A stretch of DNA of 64,000 nt from Callipepla californica brunnescens. Taxonomy: Eukaryota; Chordata; Aves; Galliformes; Odontophoridae. The notes beneath the pieces are model-generated. The model made no database searches and was not told where the DNA came from. It saw nothing but the letters and a program-made list of their open reading frames with translations. The stretch's first letter is position 1. Every line of letters begins with the position of its first letter. The stretch lies in contig JALIRH010000004.1 in NCBI GenBank assembly GCA_023055505.1, positions 30,695,502 to 30,759,501 on the forward strand, written 5' to 3'. Below are positions 36,601-50,400 of this stretch, one piece after another. A program made the translations under genes and the position numbers.

Positions 36601-39600
36601 ACTCCATAATACAAACATGACACCATAGAATTCCTCACTTCCTAATTTATAACTTCCTTGGGAAACTGTTTGGATTTGTTTTAATAAAGTGGTTGGGAAG
36701 AATGAACGCTGGAAGAAGTCCAGCTGCAGTGTATGCAGTCCTTAACATTAAAAATAATAAAATAAATTCACAACTTATTAATGGTTTATTGCTTTTTTTG
36801 AGATTTATTTTAAAATATAATAATTTTGTTGCACCATAAAAATCTGGGTAGAATTTCAGTTGGATCAAAAAGTCTAAATCTACCTGGCAGCGCAAATCAA
36901 AATGAATTTTGAGTTTTTGGTCAGTGTTCTCAAATCTCCTGAGAAAAAAGGTAATGTAACAAAACTGTATATATAGTACAGTGATGGAATTGCTCCATAT
37001 TCCTAGTACTCCATGCATGTGGCTTGCATGCTGGCTTGATCAAGCCTATATTTTAGAATTATGGGGAGCTTTGATCAGGAAAGATCCAAGAAATAACTGT
37101 AAGACACAGCTGCCAGGCTAAAGAAAGAACATGTCAGGGCAGGAGATGGTCAAAACTGTTTAACTAAGCAAAGAAGGCCTTTGTGGTACAGAAATCATGT
37201 AGTGCATGAATTCATCTGTCCTTCCAACCTCTTTTCAAAGAGTAGTCCATTCTGAAAATTTCAGCTAAAAACTGATGTTCGAGAGAAAACCCCACCATTA
37301 AGCTCAGTCGGCCATATTCAAAGAAATGCTCAGGACTCTCTCTGACTACAAGACATAGCTTTGCCACGCAAAATGCAGAAAACAGTTAAAGTAACCCTTT
37401 TAGTCTTTTATCTCAGCTATGGCCCGAGTTGACCTTTGAATTCCATGTGATACTTTGCTACAAACTAATCAGAAATGCCAAACTTTTATTCAAAATTGTT
37501 TATGTACTGTGTAAAATTGATTTTTTTCCTTTAATACTAAAATTTAGTCCATCTGTTGAGAAAACAAAATATTCTGAATATATACAAGGAGTAGAACTGC
37601 TTCATTCCACTGACTATATCCTGTGGTAGATGCATTTTCATCAGAATGTTTGTCTTGCAGACAAAATGAATATCAGATGGTGGTTTTGAAAAAGGGCAGA
37701 CCTAACATGAGGTGATTAGTTTCAAAAACAGATTTTTATTCTTGATAAATTATTACCAAATACAATCATCTTTTGACTGAGGATATAAAATAGATTGGTC
37801 ATACAATAACCCACAGGATAAATGAAAAACTGAAATAAGTTTATTTAATATAGTCTTTCATTATGTTCCCAAGAAGAGCAAAACCAAAGATATGTAACTA
37901 AAGATATATATTTGCTAAATCATAGATTTCTTAAGGTCATATATTTCTTTGCTGACTATGCTATCTACATTGTGTGCTACATATGTACACAGACTATATA
38001 AATACATCACTTCTACTTGCAAGCAGTGTTAATATACTTTGCAAAGGACTTATTAGCTAGAGTTGCCATTGCCCTTTTACTCAATTAAAATCTGTAATCT
38101 ATTATGTTTGCTCATTATCTGTAAAGAAATCAGAGAAATCTGCTGGCCTACAAGTAATTCTGGTAGAGTATTACAGAAAAAAAAAAAAAGTGATTCTTAA
38201 AGTAGGAGGAGTCTTAGATGTGTCATTTACAAAAAGGAGCTCATAACAGTACTTGCATAGCAGTTCTTATTGAAATGGCGGTAATAACTAATAACTTATT
38301 TTTCAGAAAAATTTCACATACCATGAAAATTATCTTTTACCTTCTTTTACAGACAATTATAACTGTACTGTACTTAACAAGAAGATGGAAAAAAGAAAAA
38401 AAAAAACAAGCTCCCATGTTTCTTATCCTACATAGAAACATGATTTTTATGGGAAAAAAACAACGGTGTTATTAAGAGCTGCAGAACACGATCCAAAGTT
38501 TTAATTTTTCAATCAACAGAGAAAAAATTATGACATTTTATCGTATTTTCATTCAATACTACGACATGTAGTAATGTAGGCAAAGTTTCCTGTATATAAA
38601 TTTTCACTAAACGAACAATAAAAAATACAACCAGGTATTCCACATTCACTAGTGACAAGAATATAAAAAAAAATATATCTGAAATTTTCTACTCTTTGAA
38701 TAAGCTCTCTGACAAGGTTTTAAAGCAGTGCTAACTAATAGAAGTCTAACTATGCCCTATTAACTGGAAATCTTCTACCAACTTTTCACCTATTCTTAAC
38801 CAGTTCTTCTGCTAAAGATTCTAAAATTAGTAGGCTAAATAAATAAAGAGTTTTTATTTTACTGTTTTGGATAGTATGCAAAATTTTTACATACAAGAAA
38901 AGCTTCACACCTATACTCCAACTATCGGTAGCAGACTTACCCTTCCAATGTGAACCATAATGCACATATACACTATTGAAGTGAGGAAAAAACAGCAGAT
39001 TCTGCATTCTTGAGTACTTAGGTCTCTTTAAATTGGAAGAATCAGAAGCATTGCAAATTTAGTTTTATCCCCATTCTGAGATTACTAAATCTTTGATTAA
39101 CAGTGAAATGTTTTTGGGCATTCCTGCTGAATAAGACCAAATTCATTTAATATTTTCTCTGCTGCACTTAAAGTTATCTAAGTATATTAAGTTCCACTGA
39201 CATGTAAATTGCTAAGAATTGTGGATTTTTTCCAAGTGGCCTGTAATTCTGTATTAGGTAACATTTAAAAATACAACTGTGTTTCAGAAAATTTTGTTCA
39301 TGAAGCTCTCACACTTATGTTTTTAAAAAACTTCATTTCCTAATTTGTGATAATTTTTTGTATGGTATTGTTAACTTTTCCTATTATGTTGAATGTTTTT
39401 ACTTATTTTGGTGTAGACTTTTTTCAGATGGGGAGTTAAGGGGATACATAAGAACTTATGGTTCTTAGGCAGTAGAATCTAAATACATCGTTTTTTCCTT
39501 TTGAATATTTTTTGTTCCATCCAAGTGCTATTACTTAGGATTTTATATGATTGACTCTTAAGCCTGAGACTTCTTTGAATACCATTATTTGCTTCATAAG

Positions 39601-42600
39601 GCAGGAGGCACACTCAAGTAAAGGGATCAGTAATCATCATTAGAACATCATTCATATGAAGTTTAATACTTCTCCCTCCCTGTCAGCCGTCTGTATTTAT
39701 TTTCCAGTTGTGGTTTTTCCCCCACAATTATTTGTTGTATGCAAGAGGCTTCACAGTCATAAAATAAATTGTGGGGACATTCCTATCAAATGAACAAGGG
39801 ATTGATTGGATCACATAACCTTGTTTGTGAAGTATGTTCTTACGCATTCAACACTCTTAAGCAAAAGACAGGTGAGCATCTAGCTGATTATCGCTGGTTT
39901 TGCCAGCTTTATATCACACATTAGTAACAGTCAAAATATACAATTTACTTTATGTCAGACAGGAAAGGTGGAATGAGCAGCATCAGTAAAAAAGTCTAAA
40001 CAAAAACAAAACTGAATGACGAGGAAAATGTTGACTACACACACACCTAATCATGTGTAGGCATCATCCAAAACCAGCAGCTACAAGATCTCACAGTCCT
40101 GTCTAGTAGGTGACTGAATTGTACCAAGTATGCAAGCACTGAGAACACATTACTATGTCAAGCATGCAGAAACCTATTCCTCAAAAGCATCAAAATATGT
40201 GCTTCAAACCTTGATTTCCCATCACCACATTCACAGCAAAACATTCTGTCACACAGTCATATGAAATTTTTGCTTCAGACTATAGTACATCAAATCCTTT
40301 TCAAAATATTCTTCTAGATCTGTTCCTATCATTGTCACAAAAAGGACTTTTATAAAGCGCTGACATCTTCTATATGTTTACTGTCTCATATAATGTGAAT
40401 GTATGCATAAAAGCCAAAAAAACAATCAGAGACATTTCCTACCAATTGAGCAGAAGTTCACTGAGCATTGCTCCATCATTACTGTTCAGAGGAATAGTTT
40501 TTTCACTGAAACGAATCCTCAGTGAGTCATAGCTCAGCTGCTTTCCTCAGAATCTGGAAACTAGTAAGTTAAGTATGGACTTAATTTGTAATTTTCCTCT
40601 ATATTCTCTAACTCTATTTAACAATGGAATTTTGATCTTTACATGAGCATCATTAGCAGTTTAAATGAGCACATATTAGTGATCTCTGTTCTACCTCTTC
40701 CTCCATGCTCAAATGCTCCTGAAGCTCTAGTTTTGAATATGAGGTTACATTAGCCTACAGTTTTCAAAAAGCATGAGAATCTGCTACAAAGTTAACCATA
40801 CCTACCTTAAAGAATACACTGCTTGAGAATGCAATATTACATAGGTCTTGAGGATCATAAAGTAGCTTTGGCATGTTGTTGTCACTAAAAAATATAAAGA
40901 TAAATTACTTCTCCACTAACCAAACAACATGCTATCAGTGGGCTCAGCTGTAACAACACAAATGTTTGTCTTCTCCCTTTCTGCTCACAGTCTGAAAGCC
41001 AAGAGAACACTAAGTCCCCACTGGGAATACTCTCACAAAGAAACTCCCTCTCCAACTTTTCCATGCTGAATTTTTTTTTACTTTTCTTTTTTTTCACTCC
41101 TAAGACCATTTATTTGTTTCATTGCCTTAAGTAAGGTGAACAATTGTTGAGGTCTGCACTTGTCTCAATGAAAGTGTGCTCCATAATACAATGACTTAAA
41201 AAAAAAAAACAACATAGGTTTTTCTGCCAGAGATGAAAGGAAGCAAGAGTATATATTTCTGATGAGTGAAAAAATACAGAAATAATGTATAACCATTTTA
41301 CTGTTGTTTATGGAGAATTAACAGTTAAACTTGAGGAATTCTTTACCCTATCAATCCTAAAAAGAACCCAGGTCCTCACCGAGGCAACTGTAAGCAGAAG
41401 GAATGAAGAGGTTTTCACAGAACAAGAGAAAAAAATAAGTTTAAGCTTCCTCTTGGCTTGCTCGAGTGAAATTTCAAAGAATTGTTAAAAACAGCCTTTT
41501 CAAGAGGTGTCTAAGTATTGATCAAATTCAGTCTCTACATGTGTTGTCTCTGTCATTTGATATTGAATATAGGTTCATCAGAACAGCAATTTGGATGCAG
41601 CACATTTTTAACTATGCAGTTAATTTACCCTTTGTTTAATTACTCATGTGTAACCTAAGAGCAACAGCATCAATAACATCCTACATATTTACATTGCATG
41701 AAGTCTTCCCACATAAAACCCGTATACATCAAGAAAAAAACTAATACCACTGGAGGTGGAGTGAACTAGTTGTCTGAACAATTGGAAGAGGTTCATTATT
41801 CCTATCCAATTAAACTTCACTGACTTTAAAGTTATGATGCAGCTACCTTGATAATTTCAAGCTCCCATAATGATTTTTGAATGTGGTATGTGATATGACA
41901 TATGCGATATGATGACTAAAATTCTATCTTCTAAGATCAGGCTAACATATAATTTATTATTGCTCTGAAGGCAGGAAAAAGCCATGCAAAAAAACTATAG
42001 TATTTATTTTCTGTGTCACAACTGCACAGATAGGTAGTCACCACAAGAAGTGCAACACTTGTCACCCCCATTTTTCAGGGGTTGACTTTTCTAAAGCAGT
42101 ACTGGGAGGGATAGAGTACAGAAATACTGAGTGTGCTTGATGAGGAACACAACTAATGAGGCATAGCACTATCTTTTTTTAAATGGAAAAACATAATCAG
42201 AAAGGGCAGGAAATGTAATTACTGAAAATGTTATTTTTATGTTTATATATATATAAAAATCAACAATTGTGTATAAAAAAAACTTTTAAACTAGATCCAA
42301 AGATGTTAGATACATTTAACAGTTTCCCTTTCCCATGTCTGCTTTTTTACTACCATGAAAGAAAACAGACTGCAATAATGGAACTTGTGCTGTAAATGAA
42401 CTTATCAGAAACTTCTTGATTTTGTCAACTGTTTTAGGCACAAAATCAGTCACTTTACAGATATTCTAAGATGTTCTTATAATACAGCAGGCATAAAAGC
42501 CAGAGAATCTACAAACTGGAACAGTAAGAAAAAGGATATACAAAACAAGGAAAAGAACCCAATAATTTTAAGTCTCTGTATTCACCTTTCAGTAACAAAT

Positions 42601-44431
42601 AATGCCATTAAGACTGTTTCCGTCTCCCCGTATTATTGATACTTCACACTGATGTCCTGTTGACACTGTAAAACATGAAGAAGTTCAGACACAGACTTGG
42701 TTACATTCCGTAGAGTGCTATATTCGAGATAGCATTGAGTTTCAAACTTCATAGCAACAAAAACTAGGAAACTTAAGGATGAGATAGCAGAGATGTGTTG
42801 ACCTTGCACAATACCAACAAGAAAACTGTGACAGTATATGCGTCAAACAATTTGTGTGCCACGTAATCACAATGATGCCATCCACCACACTCACTGAAGA
42901 AGATCCATTCAAATTGTAGGATAGTGACTTAATTTAAGGTATTTTCCCCTCTACTGCCATGGAAGAGGACAGAATGGGCATGTTGATATATATGTCCAAG
43001 GCTCAACTTCGTATTTGAAACCACTTACAGTGAAAACTGGGATCAGTGTAAAACAGTAGCTCCCCTGCATGTTGGGTGGCTGTGACAGTTCAAGCATGCA
43101 ATTTTATAGCAGGCAGCAAACAAGACTGGGAATTCAGGGTTAAATATCCAGTGAAATTTTGTCTTATAAAGTAATGAAAGTTGACCAAAAGAGTAAATCA
43201 AATGGATCTCCTAACAAACTGAAAACATCTGTTTGGCTGAGTTTGTCTTTAAATTTGGTAATTATTACCCTACTGTGGCTCAAGGTTATTCTGTATTAGT
43301 GAAACAGGATATCATATGAAAATCATCCAACTTCTTAATTTACTGTAGCATCAAAAATTCCACTGCATGAAAATAAGCTGGAAAAGTAGCCTTCTAAAAA
43401 CTTACCTATAAACCTTCTAAATGGTCATCTATTTATTCATCTTCCACACAATTACACAAAATTTAATTAAAATAAAACTAAAATACCTATTTCAACCAAA
43501 TGATATTTCACCTCTAGTCACTTCAACTGTGTTTTCACTTAAATGCATTGAAAAACAACTTTATAAACATGGAGTCAGTGATATAGTATCTTGGTTTAAT
43601 TGGCTAATCCCTGGACTACTACACTAACTTAGTACGCAGAAAAATCACTGATTTTTACAAGAAATTATTTCTTCATAGGATACTTCCTTTTTAGTGATTT
43701 TCATACCAATAGCAGCACACAGTGGATAATGATTAAATTAAATTAAGTTGAAAGCTTCTTAAAGCAAGTATGATAGATATTTGATTAATTTTGCTCAAAT
43801 TTTGCTCAAATAGTTGCTTTAGTGTATTTAATGTTTAGCAAAAAATGAACGAAAAACCTATGTTAATAATTCAATTGCTATAACATTCTTGGTCAGTCTA
43901 ATCGGCATCAAATAGTGTTCAAGTACTTTTACTACCTGTGACATCGTTTTTAAGATATATAAAGTGAAGAAACACCACGTGTGTTTCACAAGCAGTGTAC
44001 TACATTTTCCAGAAAGTCAACAGAAAGTCTGGCTATCACTCACATACAAGCAGCCATTTTTGAGTCAGTTCTATTTACTGTACATTTCTGGATCAAATCT
44101 TCAATTCTAAGAACATGAGAGCAATATTGAAAAATATTTTATTAAAAAAATAATTTATCCCTAGTAAATTACTACAAATCAAAGTGAATCTTTTCTCAAA
44201 TCAATCTGAATCTTTCTTTCAAGATCAACTGGAAGTCCCAAATCAAATGATCAGGTGATTTAAGGTCATCTCCAAGTAAATACTGAATTCAGCTCAATAA
44301 ATTATTATCAGAAAAAAATTGGAATCGGAGGGTCATTTCACACAGATTAACTGCAAACAGGCATTTTAAAAGTGTCCTCATGTTACCCAGAACACCATTC
44401 TCTTGTTCTGTTTCCTGTCTACCCGGTTGAA
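33695..44431. other. Long gene-free and repeat-poor stretch
   Basis: Nearly 11 kb without a recognised gene or interspersed repeat. Simple sequence includes an (AAAT)n at 36,440-36,457, A13 at 38,177-38,189 and A-rich patches near 35,070-35,100. An 11-bp exact tandem duplication lies at 43,789-43,810. A hairpin with an 8-bp perfect stem lies at 36,541-36,563. A plus-strand segment at 39,687-39,871 has strong splice-like borders but no open frame. The minus-strand frame at 36,647-37,018 (123 codons) has no recognisable domain. Confidence 0.55.
36541..36563. other. Short perfect hairpin candidate
   Basis: TGCTGTGA (36,541-36,548) and TCACAGCA (36,556-36,563) are exact reverse complements separated by 7 bases. 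An 8-bp stem with this loop is expected several times by chance in a window of this size. It is recorded only as a structure that can be seen. Confidence 0.5.
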
Positions 44432-44476
44432 ATATATGCAAATAAAACTTTTTGCCAAAACAAAATTTGCATATAT
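44432..44476. promoter_or_regulatory. Inverted pair of octamer motifs (enhancer candidate)
   Basis: The 12-base arm ATATATGCAAAT (44,432-44,443) is followed after 21 bases by its exact reverse complement ATTTGCATATAT (44,465-44,476). Each arm contains ATGCAAAT, the canonical octamer bound by POU-domain (Oct) factors. The two sites are 33 bp apart, close to three helical turns, and so lie on about the same face of the DNA. What is seen is the inverted repeat and the motif identity. Enhancer function is inference, and the structure could be accidental in AT-rich DNA. Confidence 0.35.
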
Positions 44477-47400
44477 ACAGTAAAAAAATGTGATAATTAC
44501 TGAGTACATGCCATGAAGCAGACTCTTGAAAACAGTGCTAATACATTTCTTTATGTCAACATAATTGAGCAGACTCAAGCAGGATTAGTAATAAACTGAT
44601 TGTTTGCTCTTTAAATTAGAATGGGCTCCATGCATGTCTTTCCGAATTTCTAACACAAAACAGGCAACAATTATCAATCTGAAATCTCTTCTGTATATTG
44701 TTTGCCAAGGAGCAATTTCCATATTGACATTGTTTAAAAGCACATAAAATAGAGGACAACAAAGGCACATTGGCTATAAAAAGAATCAATATGTACACCA
44801 GCACAAAACTCCACAGCAGCATTTCAGAACAAACAGCTGGAAACAAGTTTGCACTCTGTTTTGAATGAAGTGCCCCATGACAGAAGCAGATGAATTGAAG
44901 GAGGAAAGGAAAACAGAAGGACATATTAATTTTAAATTTTTTTTATTTGCTGATCTAAAGCTGCTTTGTACTTAAGGCAACATCAGAAGTAAGTACCAGC
45001 TAACTAACCAGAATGCAGTGAGCTCCAGCCCTGCCTCATACAAGACGGGAAACAGAAGACTTAGAAGCAAAGCTTACGTGTTTTCAGGGATTTCCCCTGT
45101 ATCCTTACAGATTGCACTTCTCTAGCTACTTCTCACTGTGAATGAAGTACAAGCCTGTCTAAATTTTGCATTTTGGCTTAACTAGCAAATACAGGCTAGA
45201 CCCGAAGAAATATTTGGTCTTCTAGAAGTCATTCTTTAGTTCTTTCATCTGACGTCAATTGTCTTATCACCTACTGTGTAACACTTTCTTACATATAAAC
45301 ACACTCTGGATACATGAATGACAGCATGTGCTGACATGTCTAGAAGTCAAATATTTGCTATGTATTCAAGGACTTCTACTCTTGCACTTCAGTTCATAGA
45401 AATGTGAAACAAGTACTCCCTTTAATAAAGTGTATGCAAGGAGAGTGAAAATTGAACATTTTAATTTTCACGTCATTAAGTAGATTGTGAGGCAGGCTTA
45501 CTCTCAGTGGAAGTGACAGAAGTCTTTCATTGTCATTTTAGTTCAATGAAGCTGACTTAATTTAGGATATTTACTGTTGATTTTAATTTATTTACAGTTG
45601 ATTTCCATGAAAAAAACAAACATACAACAAACAAAACAAGACAAATATGAAACATCTAGCAGAGGACATAACTTTCTAAAATAAGATTTGTGTCAGATTT
45701 ATGCACTCATTTCCAAACAGTTATATTCAGGAGCTGCCTAACACTGAAGGCAAACCTCTACTCTTAATATGCCCATCAAGATCTGCCTTTCACAGACATA
45801 TTAACTTATTAAGCCTGCTTGTGTTTCAAAACTTAGGTAAAGCAGACCCAGAGCAGTATGCAAACCCACAATGTAACTGATACAGCGACACTAATCAGCA
45901 CCTTGTAGAAATATGACTGAGGATGTTTTTGAGTAACAACTAACAGAGGAAGGATTGGCAATACTCAACCTCACCACTTGCCACACCCCACCTTTCTTAG
46001 ACAGCAGGACTTAGAAAAAGTAGAATGGGTATGTTCTGGTATGAAGAGCATCAATTCAGAGTATTTCATTTCCTAAGAAGTGATCTAGCCTTCTTTGGAT
46101 ATAATTACCTCCCAGAAATACAGAAAAGGTCTTTAATATGACTATTCTGTAATATTTCCCACAAAGTTCCACTATATAATTGCATATATTGCAGGAAAAT
46201 ACAGTTTCTTCAAAGCAACTGTAAGGAATACTGTAATATCAAGGTAATCATCTCTTCTGAAACATGATTAAATTGATCATTTCTCATCAATGGTTATTAT
46301 AGCAGTAGAACTGAGGGACGCTGTTCTACTTCAGACAATTGCTAGATTCTGTCTTTTTAAAGTCTGGACTACATGGCCTATATCAAGAATATCTATTTTA
46401 GCAATTGTATACACAATCTCATCTCTCCTTCTGGAAACAAAAAAAAGAGGGCCATGATTTATCTATCTGTTATAAGATGGATATTGCTTCTTGTCAAAAA
46501 TGGCTCATAAAAAAGTTTCAAATTCCGTTAACAGCAATGAAGTAGACTGATAACTCTTTGAAACACATATTTACATTTTTCCTTGAGAAAATCAGCATTT
46601 TCTCTACTTCATACAGAAGCGAACACAAATTAGTTCCCCAGATAATTCCTAACTCTTCATCACCTTTAGAATATTATTCAAATGTGACCCAGAAAGAATA
46701 GAATGTAAAGATGAATGGGTAGTGACATTGTGCTGGGATCTCATATTTATATGTTGTCTTTAATTTCAAGAACAATGATGCCTACTATTCCATTTTACTT
46801 TCACATGGATGATATACAGAGGGAGGCATAGACTGCAGCTATCTCTGCACTCAGTATGCAGTGAATTTTACAATAATATTTTGAAGTTTCAAATGACAAA
46901 GTCTTAAACAGTGATGATAAGATCCAGCATGTTTTTTTGTTGTTGTTGATAGTTTGTATGCACTGTAATCCACATTATTTCTTGTGCCTAAACTAGTGAT
47001 AGCCATAATAAAGAGGACCCACTGTGACAATGAACAGTCACAAACAGCTGATTCCTTTGCCATTTTTACATTCACATTACACAGTCCTCTGTCCTCTAGC
47101 AGTCATCTGGAGCACAGTGTGCAGCACTGCAACACTTCCAAAGCTTCTCTTGTAAAATGATCCAAGGGTGAGGCAGCTTCTTTAAAACACTTCACCACTG
47201 AGTTTAGAAAAATCTATTCTAAATTTCTCTTCAACTTCCACAGATGATTCAAAAAGAGGGAACAAATCCTGGGCTATGTTACGAAAAAATATGTTATAGT
47301 GCTGTCAGTATCTCAGTGTGTGGCTATCAGCAATCACAAATTGCAAGTGTCCTTGTGCATAGTACAAATCACTGCCCAGCTGTACAGCAGCTGGCTCAGA

Positions 47401-50400
47401 CTAAGCCCGTGAAAGGTCAAGGGTGACATGAATCCTCAAAGTACTACTGGCTCATCGTGGTGATCTTTGACGGCCAGAGAGTGCAAATGGCAAAAAAAGA
47501 AAACAAACATTTTCCTTCACTTCTGATTTCTTAAATGATTTAATGTCTTTGTCTCCTGTGAGAAGCAGTTCAAAACATCTGCAGACTGGTTACTGGATGC
47601 CACTGTGCACGAAGCAGAGGCAACACAGAAGCCTCTAAACAGGCAGACTTCAGTAGCCTACCTTGACAAAGACATGGGAATATCCACAAAGACCTCTACT
47701 GACCTAGCAGTCTCAGTGGAATCTCAAGTAACATTTTACTGATAGGTACATGACTTCCAATTTGCAAAGCCATCAAAGGGCTGAGATTTAGCCAATTGTC
47801 AATCTTTCACATGCTAAAGGAGGTATTCTGTTCTGAAATTGTGTAGAAACACAATGCTGGAGCAGAGTGATCAAAGGAACTATCAGCCAAGGAATAACAT
47901 ACTAAACTGAATTAAATTGCACCACATTTAAAAATATTTATATATTGAAGAATCTCTGTGAAAAATTCTGTTTCAATTGCAGTTTTATACTTGGCATGCT
48001 TAAAGCAGAGAAGTATTAGTGCAACACTTCACCAAAACTCAAAGTTCAGCACAGGCATTCCTACAGAAATACAATGAGAAAACAGAGAAACATACCGAAA
48101 AAATAAAGCCAGACATGCACACAAAAGTTGTTACTGCTATAATTTCCAAAACAGATCTTTCTCTCTATATTTAGTTTTGATATTCTGCTGACATAACAGA
48201 CTTCAGAGACTTCTGATAGTTTTATCATTTGAAAATCTAACCCTCTTTTTACAGGTCATTTGGAATATAAACATGGTCAATGGTATAGAAGTAAACAATA
48301 TGATATATAATGAAAATGAACAGGGCTCAGGGAAGAAGTTAGGTATGTGCTACAAAACCAGGAGCTCTGCTCAGTTCTGATGAAGAAAATCTTTACATTG
48401 AGATCATTTTCTTCATTACTAAGGTGGCAACGACACAAGGTGAGGCTACAATATCATCTACTCAGGACTTCCATTTCATTGTCCTCTATCTGTAAATTAT
48501 CGTTCCTCTACCAATGACCCCTCCGAGCCATCCACTTTCAGTTTAATTTTGTTTCCAAAGCACTCATTTCTTTTGGTAAAGGTCAGTAAGACTATTTTCT
48601 ATTTTCAGAATAGCAAGAGAGGAAAACAACAAAAAATTGACATTTCCAATTACACAGATGGTCCTAACCACTCACCAGTAACCATCTTCTTGAAAGCTGT
48701 GGACTCAGGAATCTTGGACTCTGCTGCTCAAGAAGCTTTGCCAGGTGACAGGAAGGGTCTGCACCCTGTCAATCCCTCAGTCTTGTGGCTAATATAGGTC
48801 CCGTATTTCTAAAAGTGATCTTCCTGAAGACAAAAAGACACACACTGGTCTTTGTGTCTTCACGTGGTCTGCATATGCCAAAACCAGAGTTCCACTGTCC
48901 CATGTTAAAAGTAATGAAAATCTGGACTCTCACAAGAAAGCAGTTGCCACCAGCACTTCCTCAGACACACGGATGCAGCTAGCCTCTGGTTATGATTTTG
49001 TGCTTTGCATCTTGAATGAGGAATGTTTATTCCTGTTTGTGTGTCCTGTATTTACACAGGGTGGTGGGGCTAGACACCTAACTTTGTTATTGGATCTATA
49101 CTGCTTAATTTAATTGTATTGGAAAGCTTGAGACTAGCTTTTGTTTAAACGTGTTTACATTTACAAAATGCTCCCATGGGTATTTAAAGTTGATGGATGT
49201 AAAGCTAAGAAAATCTGAATATTCTTAATATCAGTGAACACAGTTAGTATAACTGTATAAATTAATAGAATCTTGTGGTATCACTGATCTTTAAAAATAG
49301 TAAATTCTGATCAGTTTATTTTATACTGGTAGGTAATTATGTAAAATATATACACATACAAAAGTGAGGGCGTGAATGCACATACTCACAAATAGTTTAA
49401 GGTTGTCCAGTCTGCTTTGCTTTGGGCTCTGTTGTATTCAAACACACGTATAATAAAGGTTATAATATTTTTCAAAATATACTTTTTCGTGTGGCCACTT
49501 TATTTCTATTTCGATAGAAGTGCTCATATCACTTCAGGTGATAATGACAGTGCTTATTCAATTACTCTCTTTGAAATCATGAAGAGAGAACGATAAACAA
49601 TTACTCCTAGATGAGAACTACTCTCATAAGCAGTCCCAGAGTACTCAGCTGGACTAAGCAAGTCAACAGTTTGACAGTCTGGCCTTATATAAACAAGTAC
49701 CAACACACTGACCTTAATTTAAGAGGAATTCTCTTCTTACCACGCCTTTCCTTAATGTAAATCTGCTGTGTCTCTCTTAAATCAACAACATAACAAAAAT
49801 ATCATTAGCTAAAGACAGATGCGACTCCTAACTCATACAAAGAAAAGTGAAGGTTTTATTTGACCATTAGTAGAAAGACAGAGCATCACTGGTACTTTTT
49901 TTTTTCCTACCAATTTTTTCCCTCTTTCATTATCCCATTTTAGTACTTTAGGTTACTGCCTGCAAAAGAAATTAGAAAACGCTTTCCACATACAATACTT
50001 GAATACTTGAATGCAATCCAATGCACTCTTAGTAGACAGAAGTTGTCAATAAATGTTCTTTTAAAGTGTTTTAAAACACCTTGTTACTTATACTTTAATG
50101 CCTAGATTTTGAAGTCCAGTTGCAAGTGTTTTCTGTAGAAAACTGGGTCAAGCTGGTGTTTGACCTTTGACATGAGCTGCCCTCATTCCAGCTAGTCCCA
50201 ACAAACTGGGCCCAAGACAATAAGCTGCTTTATAGCTATTAGCCAGGCCAGTGTGTTTCTCCAGGAAGACCTCAAGCTGAAAAGCCAACATGCTTGACAA
50301 CCACAGCCAAGGTACCAAGGGTCCAAGCACTAGACATTAGAAAACAAATGGAAAAGCACACATGGCTACATCTGGAATCCTAATGGGCCACCAATGGTTC

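Noticed and set aside
44585..44924. Hydrophobic minus-strand frames that look like membrane segments
   Set aside because: Two frames overlap in different phases over T-rich DNA, which gives hydrophobic peptides by default.
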